64,000 nucleotides of DNA from Planctomycetota bacterium (lineage in GTDB: Bacteria; Planctomycetota; UBA1135). The notes below the pieces were generated by a model. It was not told the DNA's origin. It did no database searches and worked only from the letters and a program-made list of their open reading frames with translations. Where the stretch lies: contig QQUA01000011.1 of the NCBI GenBank assembly GCA_008501825.1, positions 62,001 to 126,000 on the forward strand, read 5' to 3'. Position numbers and translations under genes: made by a program. Below, in pieces: positions 54,968-63,810 of the stretch. Numbering within the stretch: position 1 is the first letter of the stretch; every line of letters starts with the position of its first letter.

Positions 54968-57637
54968 TTACCCCGTCGCTTCCTTGGATTGGGAACTTCC
55001 TTGGGAAAGTTGCTCCTGCCAACGCAGAAGCTTGGCCGCCCCCAAGAAACGATAACGTTCCGGATCGCAACTCAAAATCAGAATTTGGCTTTCCGCTCCG
55101 GCGGCGGCGAGGATGGCGCTGAGGCTCTCCAACCGAGTCGGATCGGTGTAACCGAGGACGTCGTCGAGAATGAGGGGCACGCCCTCGTCTGCGGCCACCA
55201 GAGAGGCCACCGCCAGCCGAACCAGAAGTCCCAATTGCTCCCGAGCACCGGCGCTCAGGCTGTCCCAAGGCAGGGATCTTCCCTGGAGATAGCGGCGCTG
55301 AATGCGAAGCTCCTGATCCAATTCGACGGCGAAGTCGGGGCCGAACAGGCGCCGCCCCAAAGCCTCCAAGCGCTGCTGCAGAGGACGCTGATAAGCGGCC
55401 CGGGCCTGATTCCGGTAATCGTTCAGGCATTGCCATAGCCGCTGAGCGGCGCCGGCCTGGTGCAGCCAGTCCTGCAACTGGGTTTTCAAGGCCTCGACGT
55501 CGGCCTCGGCCTGCTGCCAAGCCTGGTGTAGTCCGGCTCTTTGCCGGGCTTCCAAATGACCGGCCAAGCGGGATTGCTCATGGGCCAGATCCTGCAATTC
55601 ACCCTGCGCCCCCTGGAGGCTGGATTCGGCATTCTCGGCCTGGCTCCGGAGCCAATCCGGATCCGTGCCGCGGCGCTCCGTTTTCAGGCCTTGCACGGTT
55701 TGTTCCAGGGCCTGCAGCTCGGCTTGGGCCGTTTGCACGGCGAGCTGCAAGGCCTCGTCGGACTGGCGTTCCCGGGCCAGCTTCAAACTTTCCCGGCGGG
55801 TTCGCCATTGGCTTTCCCGCTCTTTCAACCGTCCTTGCCGATTCAGGGCCTCTTCCATGGCCTGATCCCGGCGGCGCCGTCCTTCCTGCCAGACCTGTTC
55901 CGCCCGCTTCTCGCTTTGGGAAGCCTCTTCCTCTTCATCCTTGGCTTGCTGAAGGGCGGCTTCCGCCGTCGCCTCTTCCGGCAGAGGATCCGGTATCGAG
56001 GTGCAGCTCTGGCGCCAACTTTCCGACTGCAACCGCCACCGTTCCAGGCTCAACTCCGGTTCTGGTGGCAACCCTTTTTCCAATTCTTGCCGGCGGTCTC
56101 GATCCGCTTCCGAGGCCTGCTGCAAAGCCAAAAAGGCCGCTCGTTGCCGCTGCGCTTCTTCCAAGGAAACCACGCCCAATTCCTTCAAGGCAGATTCCAA
56201 TTGGCTTTGCGCTTGCCGGGCCTCCTGCTCGGCCCGCCGAGTTTCCTCGCCAAGTTGGATTTGCAGGCGCCAGACTCCCGGGTGAGCCAATTCCAAGTCC
56301 TCGGCGCCTTCCCATTGCCAAGGCTCTCCGGCTTTTAAAACCAGGGCCTGATCGCCGGCCTGCAATTCCAGGTCCTGTTCGGCCAAAAACTGCAACTTCA
56401 ACCGCTTTTGTTCCACGCGAGTTTGAGCTTGTAAACAAGCCAGAGACTTCTTCTGCAGGTTTTGCAATTCCTCCTCGGAAACGGCAAGCCGTTCCAAATC
56501 GGCTAAGCGCTCTTGTTCTTGCCGGCGCAACTCGGCTCGCTCCGAGAGAGCTCTTTGGCAGGCCTCGATGCGAGCTTGCCGGCGGATTTCTTCCAAAACT
56601 TGTTGATGAAACCGAAGCTGAAGTCGGCATTGCTCGGTTCGTTGCTTGGCTTGCTTCCATGCCTCGGCGGCTTCGGCATCCGCTTGCAAAATCGGCCGAT
56701 CCTCCAACTCCGCGGCTTGCTCCGCCTGTTGCAATTGCTCCCATTCCCGTTGAGCCTGCTCGACTTCTTGGCATAACTCTAGACGCCGTTCATGAAGCCC
56801 GGCTTGCGCTTGAAGTTCGGCTTGAGCTCGCTCACTTTCGTTGACCGCCTTTTCCAACCTCGCTTCCAGTTGTTGCAAAGCTTGCAAGTTCTGGCGGTGA
56901 CGCCGGCAAGATTCCTGGAGTTCAGGAAGATGGTCTTGCTTGCGTTGAATTTCCTGTTGCAGCTCTTGGAAACGCTCTTCGTCCTGTTCCCATGCGCCTA
57001 AGGATTGCCGCAGTTCAGTTCGTTTTTCCTGAGCTTCCTGCAAGCTCCGGCGCAGCTCCGGTCCCTTTCCTCGCTCACGACCGGTCTTTTCGGTGAAGAA
57101 GGTGCTGTAAACCTTTTCGGCCCGATTCCAAATCGGATCCCCGGCGGCACCGGTCGATCCCGAACCCCGGTCCAGCAATTGGATCAAGGAAGGAATTTGA
57201 GCCAGCGGAAGAGCTTGCAGGCCATCCCCTTGGCGAATCTGCATCGCCCGCCAAAGTTCCCGATCCAAATGCTCGGCCAAAATGGTTTCCACTTTCTGGT
57301 GAGCTTCCCGGCCGCTGATTTGTTCCCGAGTCGGCTTTTGAATCAACAATTCGGTCAGGTTGGCTTTCAAGAACCGTTTGCGATAGATCAATTGATAGGG
57401 GCCGATTTGTAATTCAGCTTCCACCCAAGGGCCGGCGTCGCGACCTTTGGGTTTCACCGCCTTGACCGCAGCGGCCTTGGAGTCGGATTTCACTTCCAGC
57501 AACAGGCGCAAAGCTTCGGCCAAAGAACTCTTGCCGGTTTCATTCGGGCCGACCAACACCGTCACTCCGGCGGTTAAATGCAATTCGCCGTCGGCAATGC
57601 CGCGAAAATCTTTCACGCGCAAACGGATCAACTTCAA
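54968..57637 (-). CDS. SMC-like ATPase of SbcC/YhaN type
   Basis: 889 residues. The ABC head is split: Walker A VLVGPNETGKSSLAEAL near residue 33 and Walker B VPLILDDVLGYTDPTRLES near residue 835, with signature SLSAGAREQLGLLVRLA before it. The 600 residues between are Gln/Glu/Arg-rich coiled coil. This is a Rad50/SbcC-like architecture; the DETGK-like P-loop and size match YhaN-type proteins. It acts with the nuclease encoded immediately upstream (four-base overlap) in processing DNA ends or hairpins. Confidence 0.9.
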   Translation of the reverse strand: MKLIRLRVKDFRGIADGELHLTAGVTVLVGPNETGKSSLAEALRLLLEVKSDSKAAAVKAVKPKGRDAGPWVEAELQIGPYQLIYRKRFLKANLTELLIQKPTREQISGREAHQKVETILAEHLDRELWRAMQIRQGDGLQALPLAQIPSLIQLLDRGSGSTGAAGDPIWNRAEKVYSTFFTEKTGRERGKGPELRRSLQEAQEKRTELRQSLGAWEQDEERFQELQQEIQRKQDHLPELQESCRRHRQNLQALQQLEARLEKAVNESERAQAELQAQAGLHERRLELCQEVEQAQREWEQLQQAEQAAELEDRPILQADAEAAEAWKQAKQRTEQCRLQLRFHQQVLEEIRRQARIEACQRALSERAELRRQEQERLADLERLAVSEEELQNLQKKSLACLQAQTRVEQKRLKLQFLAEQDLELQAGDQALVLKAGEPWQWEGAEDLELAHPGVWRLQIQLGEETRRAEQEARQAQSQLESALKELGVVSLEEAQRQRAAFLALQQASEADRDRRQELEKGLPPEPELSLERWRLQSESWRQSCTSIPDPLPEEATAEAALQQAKDEEEEASQSEKRAEQVWQEGRRRRDQAMEEALNRQGRLKERESQWRTRRESLKLARERQSDEALQLAVQTAQAELQALEQTVQGLKTERRGTDPDWLRSQAENAESSLQGAQGELQDLAHEQSRLAGHLEARQRAGLHQAWQQAEADVEALKTQLQDWLHQAGAAQRLWQCLNDYRNQARAAYQRPLQQRLEALGRRLFGPDFAVELDQELRIQRRYLQGRSLPWDSLSAGAREQLGLLVRLAVASLVAADEGVPLILDDVLGYTDPTRLESLSAILAAAGAESQILILSCDPERYRFLGAAKLLRWQEQLSQGSSQSKEATG

Positions 57638-58773
57638 AGTTCCGCCTCCGCGATCAAACGGTGCAATAAAGTCAGGGCCCGTTTCGCTTCTTCATCTCCC
57701 TGCCGGGAAGCCTCAGCCAAATCCTCAAAAGCCTCCGCGACGTAGCCGTGCAAACCCAGGGCATCGGCGTTTCCCTCCATGGCGACCAAAGGCAATTCGC
57801 AATGGCGCCGCCATAGTCGAAGGGAAGCAAAAACTTGGCTTTGAACCTCGAGACAGTCATCCAAGGCCGCTTGCCGGGCCAAGTCCAGCGGTCCTTTTAA
57901 ACGCAGGCGGACGACTTTGCGCTCCTTTTCCTTTTGTTGCTCCAACCAGGTGCGCACTCGAATCCATTCGGACGGGTCCGACCAGGAAATTTCCGGAGCC
58001 AGAAAGCGCCAGCGGCCGACCTCAAGCTCGGTGACTTCCGGCGGCCGGTCTTTGTTCAAATCCACCAGCAGAGCCCGGCCCTGGGGATCTTCGGCGAAGT
58101 CGGTGGCTTCCGGCGCGCCGCTGTACCAAATGGCTCCGCTGTCCTCCACTTGGGTGGCCGAATGACGATCTCCCAAAGCCAAATACTGAAACCGGCGTTC
58201 CGCCAGAGCTCGTTCAGCGGCGGCTAAAGCGATTCGGGCCGGATCGTCCCGGTCCGGCGAAAGGAGGTCCACCGCCCCATGGGCCACGGCCACCCGGAAG
58301 GTCCCGGCGGCAGTCGGCTCCCAATGAGCGCAAGCCTCGGCAAAAAGATCTCGCACCGGACGCTTGGAGGGCCAAGGGGCTCCCGCCACCTCCACGCCCG
58401 GGCAGCCGGGAACCGGCCTGGGTTGAGCATCGGTCAGGATCTGGACCTGCTCGCACAGGGAACTTTGGAATCCCGGCTGCAGGTACAAGGAGGATGGACT
58501 GAGGGGATCATGGTTGCCGGGGAGGAGAAAAACAGGCACTGGCGCCTGATTTAGAGCCTCCACCCCCCGCTGGATCGTTTGAGGAGCCACCTGATGGGAC
58601 TCGAACACGTCGCCGGCGACCACCATGAAGGCGGCCTGGTGTTGCTGCGCCAGTTCTCCCAGACGGCGAATCGCATCGATCCGATCCTGCTGAAAACGCG
58701 CTTGAGCCTCGCCCTTCAGAAAACGGCGAGTCATGCCGATCTGCCAATCGGCGCTGTGGAGGAAACGCAACAC
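57634..58773 (-). CDS. DNA exonuclease of SbcD/YhaO (Mre11) type
   Basis: 379 residues from the GTG at 58773 (the protein then starts VLRFLHSADWQIG, as expected for Mre11-type nucleases; a TTG at 58803 is also open). The metallophosphoesterase motifs are present: HSADWQ, VVAGDVFE, LPGNHDPL, AVAHGAV and LGDRHSA. It pairs with the SMC-like ATPase downstream (ATGA overlap). The start codon lies in one arm of a perfect 11-bp inverted repeat (58771-58832), which may hide it in the mRNA. Confidence 0.9.
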   Translation of the reverse strand: MLRFLHSADWQIGMTRRFLKGEAQARFQQDRIDAIRRLGELAQQHQAAFMVVAGDVFESHQVAPQTIQRGVEALNQAPVPVFLLPGNHDPLSPSSLYLQPGFQSSLCEQVQILTDAQPRPVPGCPGVEVAGAPWPSKRPVRDLFAEACAHWEPTAAGTFRVAVAHGAVDLLSPDRDDPARIALAAAERALAERRFQYLALGDRHSATQVEDSGAIWYSGAPEATDFAEDPQGRALLVDLNKDRPPEVTELEVGRWRFLAPEISWSDPSEWIRVRTWLEQQKEKERKVVRLRLKGPLDLARQAALDDCLEVQSQVFASLRLWRRHCELPLVAMEGNADALGLHGYVAEAFEDLAEASRQGDEEAKRALTLLHRLIAEAEL

Positions 58774-58832
58774 GGCGCCTGTGAGCCTATCCCGGCCGGG
58801 CAACCGGAGAAAGGCAACCGCCAGGCGCCGTG
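58771..58832 (-). promoter_or_regulatory. Inverted repeat covering the exonuclease start codon
   Basis: CACGGCGCCTG (58771-58781) and CAGGCGCCGTG (58822-58832) are perfect reverse complements separated by 40 bases. On the mRNA the second arm ends in the GTG start codon. The stem could block translation initiation, or end transcription from the upstream hydroxyacyl-CoA dehydrogenase gene, although no T-run follows. Confidence 0.5.
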
Positions 58833-58857
58833 AGAAAACCGCCGATCGGAAGGGAGA

Positions 58858-59727
58858 TCAGTTGTACTTGTAGAAACCCTCGCCGCTCTTGCGACCGAGT
58901 TTGCCGGCCTCCACCATCCGCCGCAGCATCGGGCAGCAACGGAATTTCGGGTCGCCGAACCCTTCGTACAACACATCGAGGATCTCGACGATGACGTCGA
59001 GGCCGATGAAGTCGGCCAGGGTCAACGGCCCCATCGGATGGTTCATGCCCAACTTCATGATGGTGTCGATGTCTTCCTTGGTGGCGATACCTTCAAACAA
59101 GCTGAAGGCGGCCTCGTTGATCATCGGCATCAAAATGCGGTTGGCAATGAAGCCGGGGTAATCGCCGGCAACCCCAACGGTCTTGCCGAGAGCTTCGGAA
59201 ATGGCCACGGTCCTTTCCAAAGTGGCTTCGTCGGTGCATTCGCCCCGAATGATTTCCACCAGCTTCATCAACGGCACCGGGTTCATGAAGTGCATGCCGA
59301 TGACTTTTTCCGGCCGCGAAGTCACGGCGGCAATGCGGGTAATGGAAATACTGGAAGTGTTGCTGGCCAGAATGCAGTCTTTCGGGGCGACCTCGTCCAA
59401 CACCCGGAAGATGTCCTTTTTGACTTCTTCCTGCTCGAACACAGCTTCAACCACCAATTCAGCGGTTCCGGCGGCTGCCTTTAAATCGGTATTGGTTTGA
59501 ATGCGGCCGAAAATCTCATCGCTTTGCTCTTGGCTGAGCTTTTCTTTTTTCACGAAGCGATCGAGGGATTTCCGAATCGCACCCATGCCGCGGTCCAAAG
59601 CCGCCTGGCTGACATCGACCAACTGCACGGCATGGCCGAAGCTGGCGAAGGTTTGAGCAATGCCGTTACCCATGGTGCCGGCACCGATGACGACGACGTT
59701 CAAAGTTCCAATGGAAGAAGCGCTCAT
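58858..59727 (-). CDS. 3-hydroxyacyl-CoA (3-hydroxybutyryl-CoA) dehydrogenase
   Basis: 289 residues. The NAD-binding motif GAGTMG (15-20), the catalytic His in GMHFMNPVPL, the SNTSSISI segment and C-terminal KSGEGFYKYN are all typical. It oxidises (S)-3-hydroxyacyl-CoA to 3-oxoacyl-CoA; short-chain substrates are most likely. It follows the thiolase gene by 30 bases in the same direction, so together they carry out the last two steps of a beta-oxidation round or the reverse. Confidence 0.95.
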   Translation of the reverse strand: MSASSIGTLNVVVIGAGTMGNGIAQTFASFGHAVQLVDVSQAALDRGMGAIRKSLDRFVKKEKLSQEQSDEIFGRIQTNTDLKAAAGTAELVVEAVFEQEEVKKDIFRVLDEVAPKDCILASNTSSISITRIAAVTSRPEKVIGMHFMNPVPLMKLVEIIRGECTDEATLERTVAISEALGKTVGVAGDYPGFIANRILMPMINEAAFSLFEGIATKEDIDTIMKLGMNHPMGPLTLADFIGLDVIVEILDVLYEGFGDPKFRCCPMLRRMVEAGKLGRKSGEGFYKYN

Positions 59728-59757
59728 GCTTGTTTCGGGGGATTCAGGGTTCCAGAC

Positions 59758-60939
59758 TCAAACCATTTCCACGGACAGGGCCACGGCGTTGCCGCCACCC
59801 AAACAAAGGGTGGCCAAACCCTTGCGGCCACCGCGGGCCTTCAAGGCGTAAACCAAGGTGGTCAAAATGCGGGATCCGCTGGCTCCGATCGGGTGACCGA
59901 GGGCGACCGCGCCGCCGTGGACGTTGACCTTGTCCCCGTCCAATTCCATGGTTTTCAATAGCGCGCAAGCGCCGGCGGCGAAAGCTTCATTGATTTCGAT
60001 CAAATCGAAATCGTGGCGGCTGCATCCGGTTTTGGCTTCCAGGTTTTCCACTGCCACTTTCGGTGCCATCATGACGTATTCCGGCGCCATTCCGCCAGAG
60101 GCGTAGCCGGTGATGCGAGCCAGCGGTTGCAGGCCCAAACGTTCCACCGCCTCACCGGACGCCACCACCACGGCAGAAGCGCCGTCACTGATTTGCGAAG
60201 CATTGCCCGGGGTTACGCTGCCGTCCTTTTGGAAGGCAGGTTTCAGACGGGCCAGGCCGGCCAGGTTGCTGTCGCCGCGAATTCCCTCGTCGGTACGAAA
60301 CTGGATCGGATCCTTTTTGCGCTGCGGCACTTCAATGGTGAAGGTCTCCGCTTCGAACAAACCCTTTTCGGTGGCGGCGGCGGCTTTCAAATGGGATTGC
60401 ACCGAGAATTCGTCCTGCTGCTCGCGACTGATTTCGAACTCATTGGCGACCAACTCCCCGGTCAGTCCCATGTGCTTGTTCGAATAGACGTCCCACAAAC
60501 CATCGTGGACCATGGCGTCCACCACCTTGCTGTCGCCGAGCCGCATGCCGTCTCGAGCCGCCGGCAAAAGATAGGGCGCCCGGGTCATGCTCTCCATGCC
60601 GCCGGCCACCACCACCTGGTTGTCCCCGGCTTTGATCGATTGCGCCGCCAAAGCCACCGCCTTCAAGCCGGAACCGCAAACCTTGTTGATGGTAAACGGC
60701 GGCACCGAATCGGGAATGCCGGCGGCCCGGGCCGCCTGGCGAGCGGGATTCTGACCGACGCCGGCTTGCAGCACGTTGCCGAGAATGACTTCGTCCACCT
60801 GGCCCGGTTGCGCCCCGGCTCGACTTACAGCCTCGGCCACCGCCTTGGCGCCGAGATCGGGGGCGCGAAAGCCGGCTAGGCTGCCTTGAAATTTGCCGAT
60901 CGGCGTCCGGCAAGCGGAGACGAGGAAGACTTCGGTCAT
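59758..60939 (-). CDS. Acetyl-CoA C-acetyltransferase (thiolase)
   Basis: 393 residues. Nucleophile Cys88 lies in INKVCGSGLKAV, catalytic His in VALGHPIGASG, and the second catalytic Cys in TLCLGGGNAVAL. Length and motifs are those of the biosynthetic/degradative acetoacetyl-CoA thiolase group. It is first in a two-gene unit with the hydroxyacyl-CoA dehydrogenase. It could also finish the box pathway by thiolysis of 3-oxoadipyl-CoA; sequence alone does not separate these substrates. Confidence 0.95.
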   Translation of the reverse strand: MTEVFLVSACRTPIGKFQGSLAGFRAPDLGAKAVAEAVSRAGAQPGQVDEVILGNVLQAGVGQNPARQAARAAGIPDSVPPFTINKVCGSGLKAVALAAQSIKAGDNQVVVAGGMESMTRAPYLLPAARDGMRLGDSKVVDAMVHDGLWDVYSNKHMGLTGELVANEFEISREQQDEFSVQSHLKAAAATEKGLFEAETFTIEVPQRKKDPIQFRTDEGIRGDSNLAGLARLKPAFQKDGSVTPGNASQISDGASAVVVASGEAVERLGLQPLARITGYASGGMAPEYVMMAPKVAVENLEAKTGCSRHDFDLIEINEAFAAGACALLKTMELDGDKVNVHGGAVALGHPIGASGSRILTTLVYALKARGGRKGLATLCLGGGNAVALSVEMV

Positions 60940-61103
60940 GGTGGTTGTTCAGGTTCGCGAAGCGGGAATTCGAAGCCCCGAAAGGGTTCAAAGGACCCGA
61001 CAGGATAATCCTGCCGAGAGCCCTCCCCAAGGTCTGGCTTGGCAAACCGGGCTGGTTTCTTAGCTGGCGGGAAGAGCCGCCTCGGCGCTATCGTCTGAAG
61101 GAC

Positions 61104-62093
61104 ATGGAGGAGCCCTTCCGCGGACGCTATTTGGTCACCGGCGGCGCCGGCTTCATCGGTAGCCACCTGGTGTCGGCGCTACTTTCCCAGGGCGCGTCGG
61201 TTCGAGTCTTGGACGACGGCTCCACCGGAGATTTCGGCAATCTGCAAGGCCCGGAATTCGCCGCCGGTGGCGTGCAGAGCCGTTCAGGAAGCGTGTTGGA
61301 CCGGCTCTCTTTGGAAGCCGCCGCGGAAGATTGTTGCGGCGTGTTCCATTTGGCCGCCGCCGTCGGCGTGCAACGCATTCTGGCTCGGACTCGAGAATCG
61401 CTGGAAGTGAATTTGGAAGGCACCCGGCAGGTGGTGGAACTTTGCCGCCGGCGGCAGTTGCCCTTGCTGTTCACTTCTTCCAGCGAGGTCTACGGCAAGG
61501 CCGGCGACGCCTGCTTGCGAGAAGATCAGGAGTTGCGCTTGGAACCGCCGTCAGTGGCCCGCTGGAGCTACGCCTACGCCAAGGCGGCAGGCGAAGCCAT
61601 GGTGTTGAACCTGCACCGGGAAACCGCTTTGCCGGCGGTGGTGGTGCGCTTGTTCAACACCGTGGGACCGAAGCAAAGCGGCCGTTACGGCATGGTGCTG
61701 CCTCGGTTTTGGCAAGCGGCCCTCCAAGGAGAACCGCTGCCGGTTCACGGCGACGGCCGCCAGAGGCGGACTTTCAGTGCAGTGAAGGAAGTGGTGGCCA
61801 GCTTGCTGGCTTTGTCTCAAGAACCTCGGGCTTTCGGCGAAATCGTCAATGTGGCCGGACCGGAGGAAATCTCCATCTTGGAATTGGCCGAGCGGGTAAA
61901 GGCCTTCGCCGGCAGCGATTCTCCGATTGAAAGAATTCCTTATGAGCAAGCTTATCCCCCGGGGTATGAAGACATCCTCCGCCGGCGTCCCGACCTGAGC
62001 AAACTTCAACGGCTATTAGGTTGGACGCCGCAGTCCGGTCTGGAAGAGATCTTGCGGGGGTGGCAAACCGAATCCTGCAAAATTTCCGCTTGA
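61104..62093 (+). CDS. NAD-dependent sugar-nucleotide epimerase/dehydratase
   Basis: 329 residues from the ATG at 61104. Extended SDR fold: NAD motif GGAGFIG (13-19), FHLAAAVGVQ, TSSSEVYG and the catalytic Tyr-x3-Lys in YAYAKAAGE. The LFNTVGPKQSGRYGMVLPRF and TFSAVKEVV segments are common in UDP-glucuronate decarboxylase and UDP-glucose 4-epimerase relatives. The exact sugar is not assignable. It is a single gene, divergent from the thiolase. Confidence 0.88.
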   Translation: MEEPFRGRYLVTGGAGFIGSHLVSALLSQGASVRVLDDGSTGDFGNLQGPEFAAGGVQSRSGSVLDRLSLEAAAEDCCGVFHLAAAVGVQRILARTRESLEVNLEGTRQVVELCRRRQLPLLFTSSSEVYGKAGDACLREDQELRLEPPSVARWSYAYAKAAGEAMVLNLHRETALPAVVVRLFNTVGPKQSGRYGMVLPRFWQAALQGEPLPVHGDGRQRRTFSAVKEVVASLLALSQEPRAFGEIVNVAGPEEISILELAERVKAFAGSDSPIERIPYEQAYPPGYEDILRRRPDLSKLQRLLGWTPQSGLEEILRGWQTESCKISA

Positions 62094-62130
62094 CCCGCCC
62101 AAGGCTGAGCCCATGGGACACGGCTTTGAG

Positions 62131-63810
62131 TTATTCCAGATAAATGGGAACCGAATTGCTTCCCATGGTGGGCGTTTGGGATTGTCCAGATTCCTGGTAA
62201 GCCACCACCGCAAACCAAAACGGCCGGCCCGCCAAGTGCTGGATGGTGCCTGCGGGAATTTGCATAAAGAGGAACGCATCTCCGTTTAAATCCAATTGGC
62301 CTCGCTGGTGCAGGAGGCCTCCAGGGTAAACGCCGGCTACCGTATTCCAAAACAAAGGGTCTCCGGTGAGCGGCACCAACAAACTTTCCCCAAGCAGAGT
62401 GTTTTCATTGCCCGTTGCCGAAGCCAGCAAAGCGTAGGATTGCCCTGCCATCACCTTGGGGAAATCCAGGTCGAAACGGATCAAGCCACCTTGAGCGGCG
62501 CTCACTTTGGATGCCGACGAATGAAAAAAAGGTTGGTACAAGAATGCGATTCCGGCCTCGGATATTCCCATGTAATAATAAGGTGCTGCCACCATGACTC
62601 GGTTCTTCCAGGCGGAAACCGTAGCTCCGAATTGATCGTACTTGTAGCCGAAATAGGGTAGAAAACGACGCTCTTCCCCCCAAAGATCGGAATTCCCATG
62701 GGGCCAATAGGCGTATGCGGCTCCTGAATCTTCCCCCCAAGCATCCACCCTGGGAGCTCCGATGAGGGCCAACTCTTCGCTCAAGAAAACGCTATGGCCG
62801 AACCAATCGTGAGCCTGGCCGTCGGAAGCTCGTAATTTGACTTCGAAGTTCCAATGCTGAGAGCTTTCCTCGTATTCAAAGACGTAAGCGGCTCCAGAAT
62901 TCATACCAAGGTCGTCGTCGAACCGGGCCCCGATCAAAGCTCGATTTCCGCAAACCGAAAGCGAAGCGCCAAAAAGATCCATCGCGGCGCCGTCGGGAGC
63001 CACCAGCTTGCTCTGTTCCATCCAGGTGGAAATTTGGGGATCCAAATGGAATGCATAAGCAGCTCCGGCTTCGAAACCGAGAGCATCATCCCCTCGCGAG
63101 CCGATCAAAGCCACGTATTCCGATTCGGTTTGGGAAAGGGAAACTGCCGAACCGAAATGGTCAAAAGCATGACCGCCAGTAGGGGTAAGCTTCGCTTCCT
63201 GAATCCAGTGATTCGAAATTGGCTCACGAATAAAAACATAAGCCGCACCGGAATCACTACTCGAATGATCATGAAATGGAGCTCCTACCACAATCCGGTT
63301 GCCGGCCGCGGCAACGGTCAAGCCAAATTGATCCCCCAGTTCTCCATCGGTTGGCCGAAGAATTTGGCCTAGTTCCCATTTCCCGGTCAAAGGGTTCCAG
63401 TCGGCGATCACCACGGCTCCGGTATTCAGGCCTTGAGGGGCTGCCCCCGGAGCTCCAATGGCGACAAAATCCTCTCCCATGGCCAAGGAGACACCGAACC
63501 GATCGCCGCTATGGACGAAGGGGTTGAAAAGATAGTCGCCATGTTTCCATTTTTCTTGGTCCTCACGATAGAAGTAATACTCCACCTTGCCTGCGTTTGG
63601 AGCGCCGCTATCGCTGTCGGGAGCCCCCACGAACAGCCAATCCTGGTTGAGAGCCATAGCCGTCCCAAAGCGATCGAAATCGGCCACATATTTGTCCAAG
63701 ATTTGATGCTGATACTCTCGCTGGGCGGTAGCACCGGCGGTCCAATGGAAAGTGGCTAACAGCCCCAGCCAAATCAAATTCCAGCGGGATTTCTTGTAGG
63801 AATGGTTCAT
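62131..63810 (-). CDS. Exported FG-GAP repeat protein
   Basis: 559 residues from the ATG at 63810. A signal peptide (NLIWLGLLATFHWTAGATAQ) precedes about seven FG-GAP blades with the motifs DRFGTAMALNQDWLFVGAPD, DRFGVSLAMGEDFVAIGAPG, DWFGHSVFLSEELALIGAPR and DQFGATVSAW. The C-terminal 100 residues (LDLNGDAFLFMQIPAGTIQHL) match the end of the gene cut off by the window edge. Base composition is more AT-rich than most of the window. It overlaps that upstream gene by four bases (ATGA), so they form a tandem pair. Confidence 0.88.
   Translation of the reverse strand: MNHSYKKSRWNLIWLGLLATFHWTAGATAQREYQHQILDKYVADFDRFGTAMALNQDWLFVGAPDSDSGAPNAGKVEYYFYREDQEKWKHGDYLFNPFVHSGDRFGVSLAMGEDFVAIGAPGAAPQGLNTGAVVIADWNPLTGKWELGQILRPTDGELGDQFGLTVAAAGNRIVVGAPFHDHSSSDSGAAYVFIREPISNHWIQEAKLTPTGGHAFDHFGSAVSLSQTESEYVALIGSRGDDALGFEAGAAYAFHLDPQISTWMEQSKLVAPDGAAMDLFGASLSVCGNRALIGARFDDDLGMNSGAAYVFEYEESSQHWNFEVKLRASDGQAHDWFGHSVFLSEELALIGAPRVDAWGEDSGAAYAYWPHGNSDLWGEERRFLPYFGYKYDQFGATVSAWKNRVMVAAPYYYMGISEAGIAFLYQPFFHSSASKVSAAQGGLIRFDLDFPKVMAGQSYALLASATGNENTLLGESLLVPLTGDPLFWNTVAGVYPGGLLHQRGQLDLNGDAFLFMQIPAGTIQHLAGRPFWFAVVAYQESGQSQTPTMGSNSVPIYLE

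Noticed and set aside
54912..55520. N-terminal extension of the phosphodiesterase frame upstream of 54911
   Set aside because: Arg/Pro-rich sequence overlapping the conserved C-terminal ATPase head of the SbcC-like gene; the ATG at 54911 precedes a proper membrane segment.
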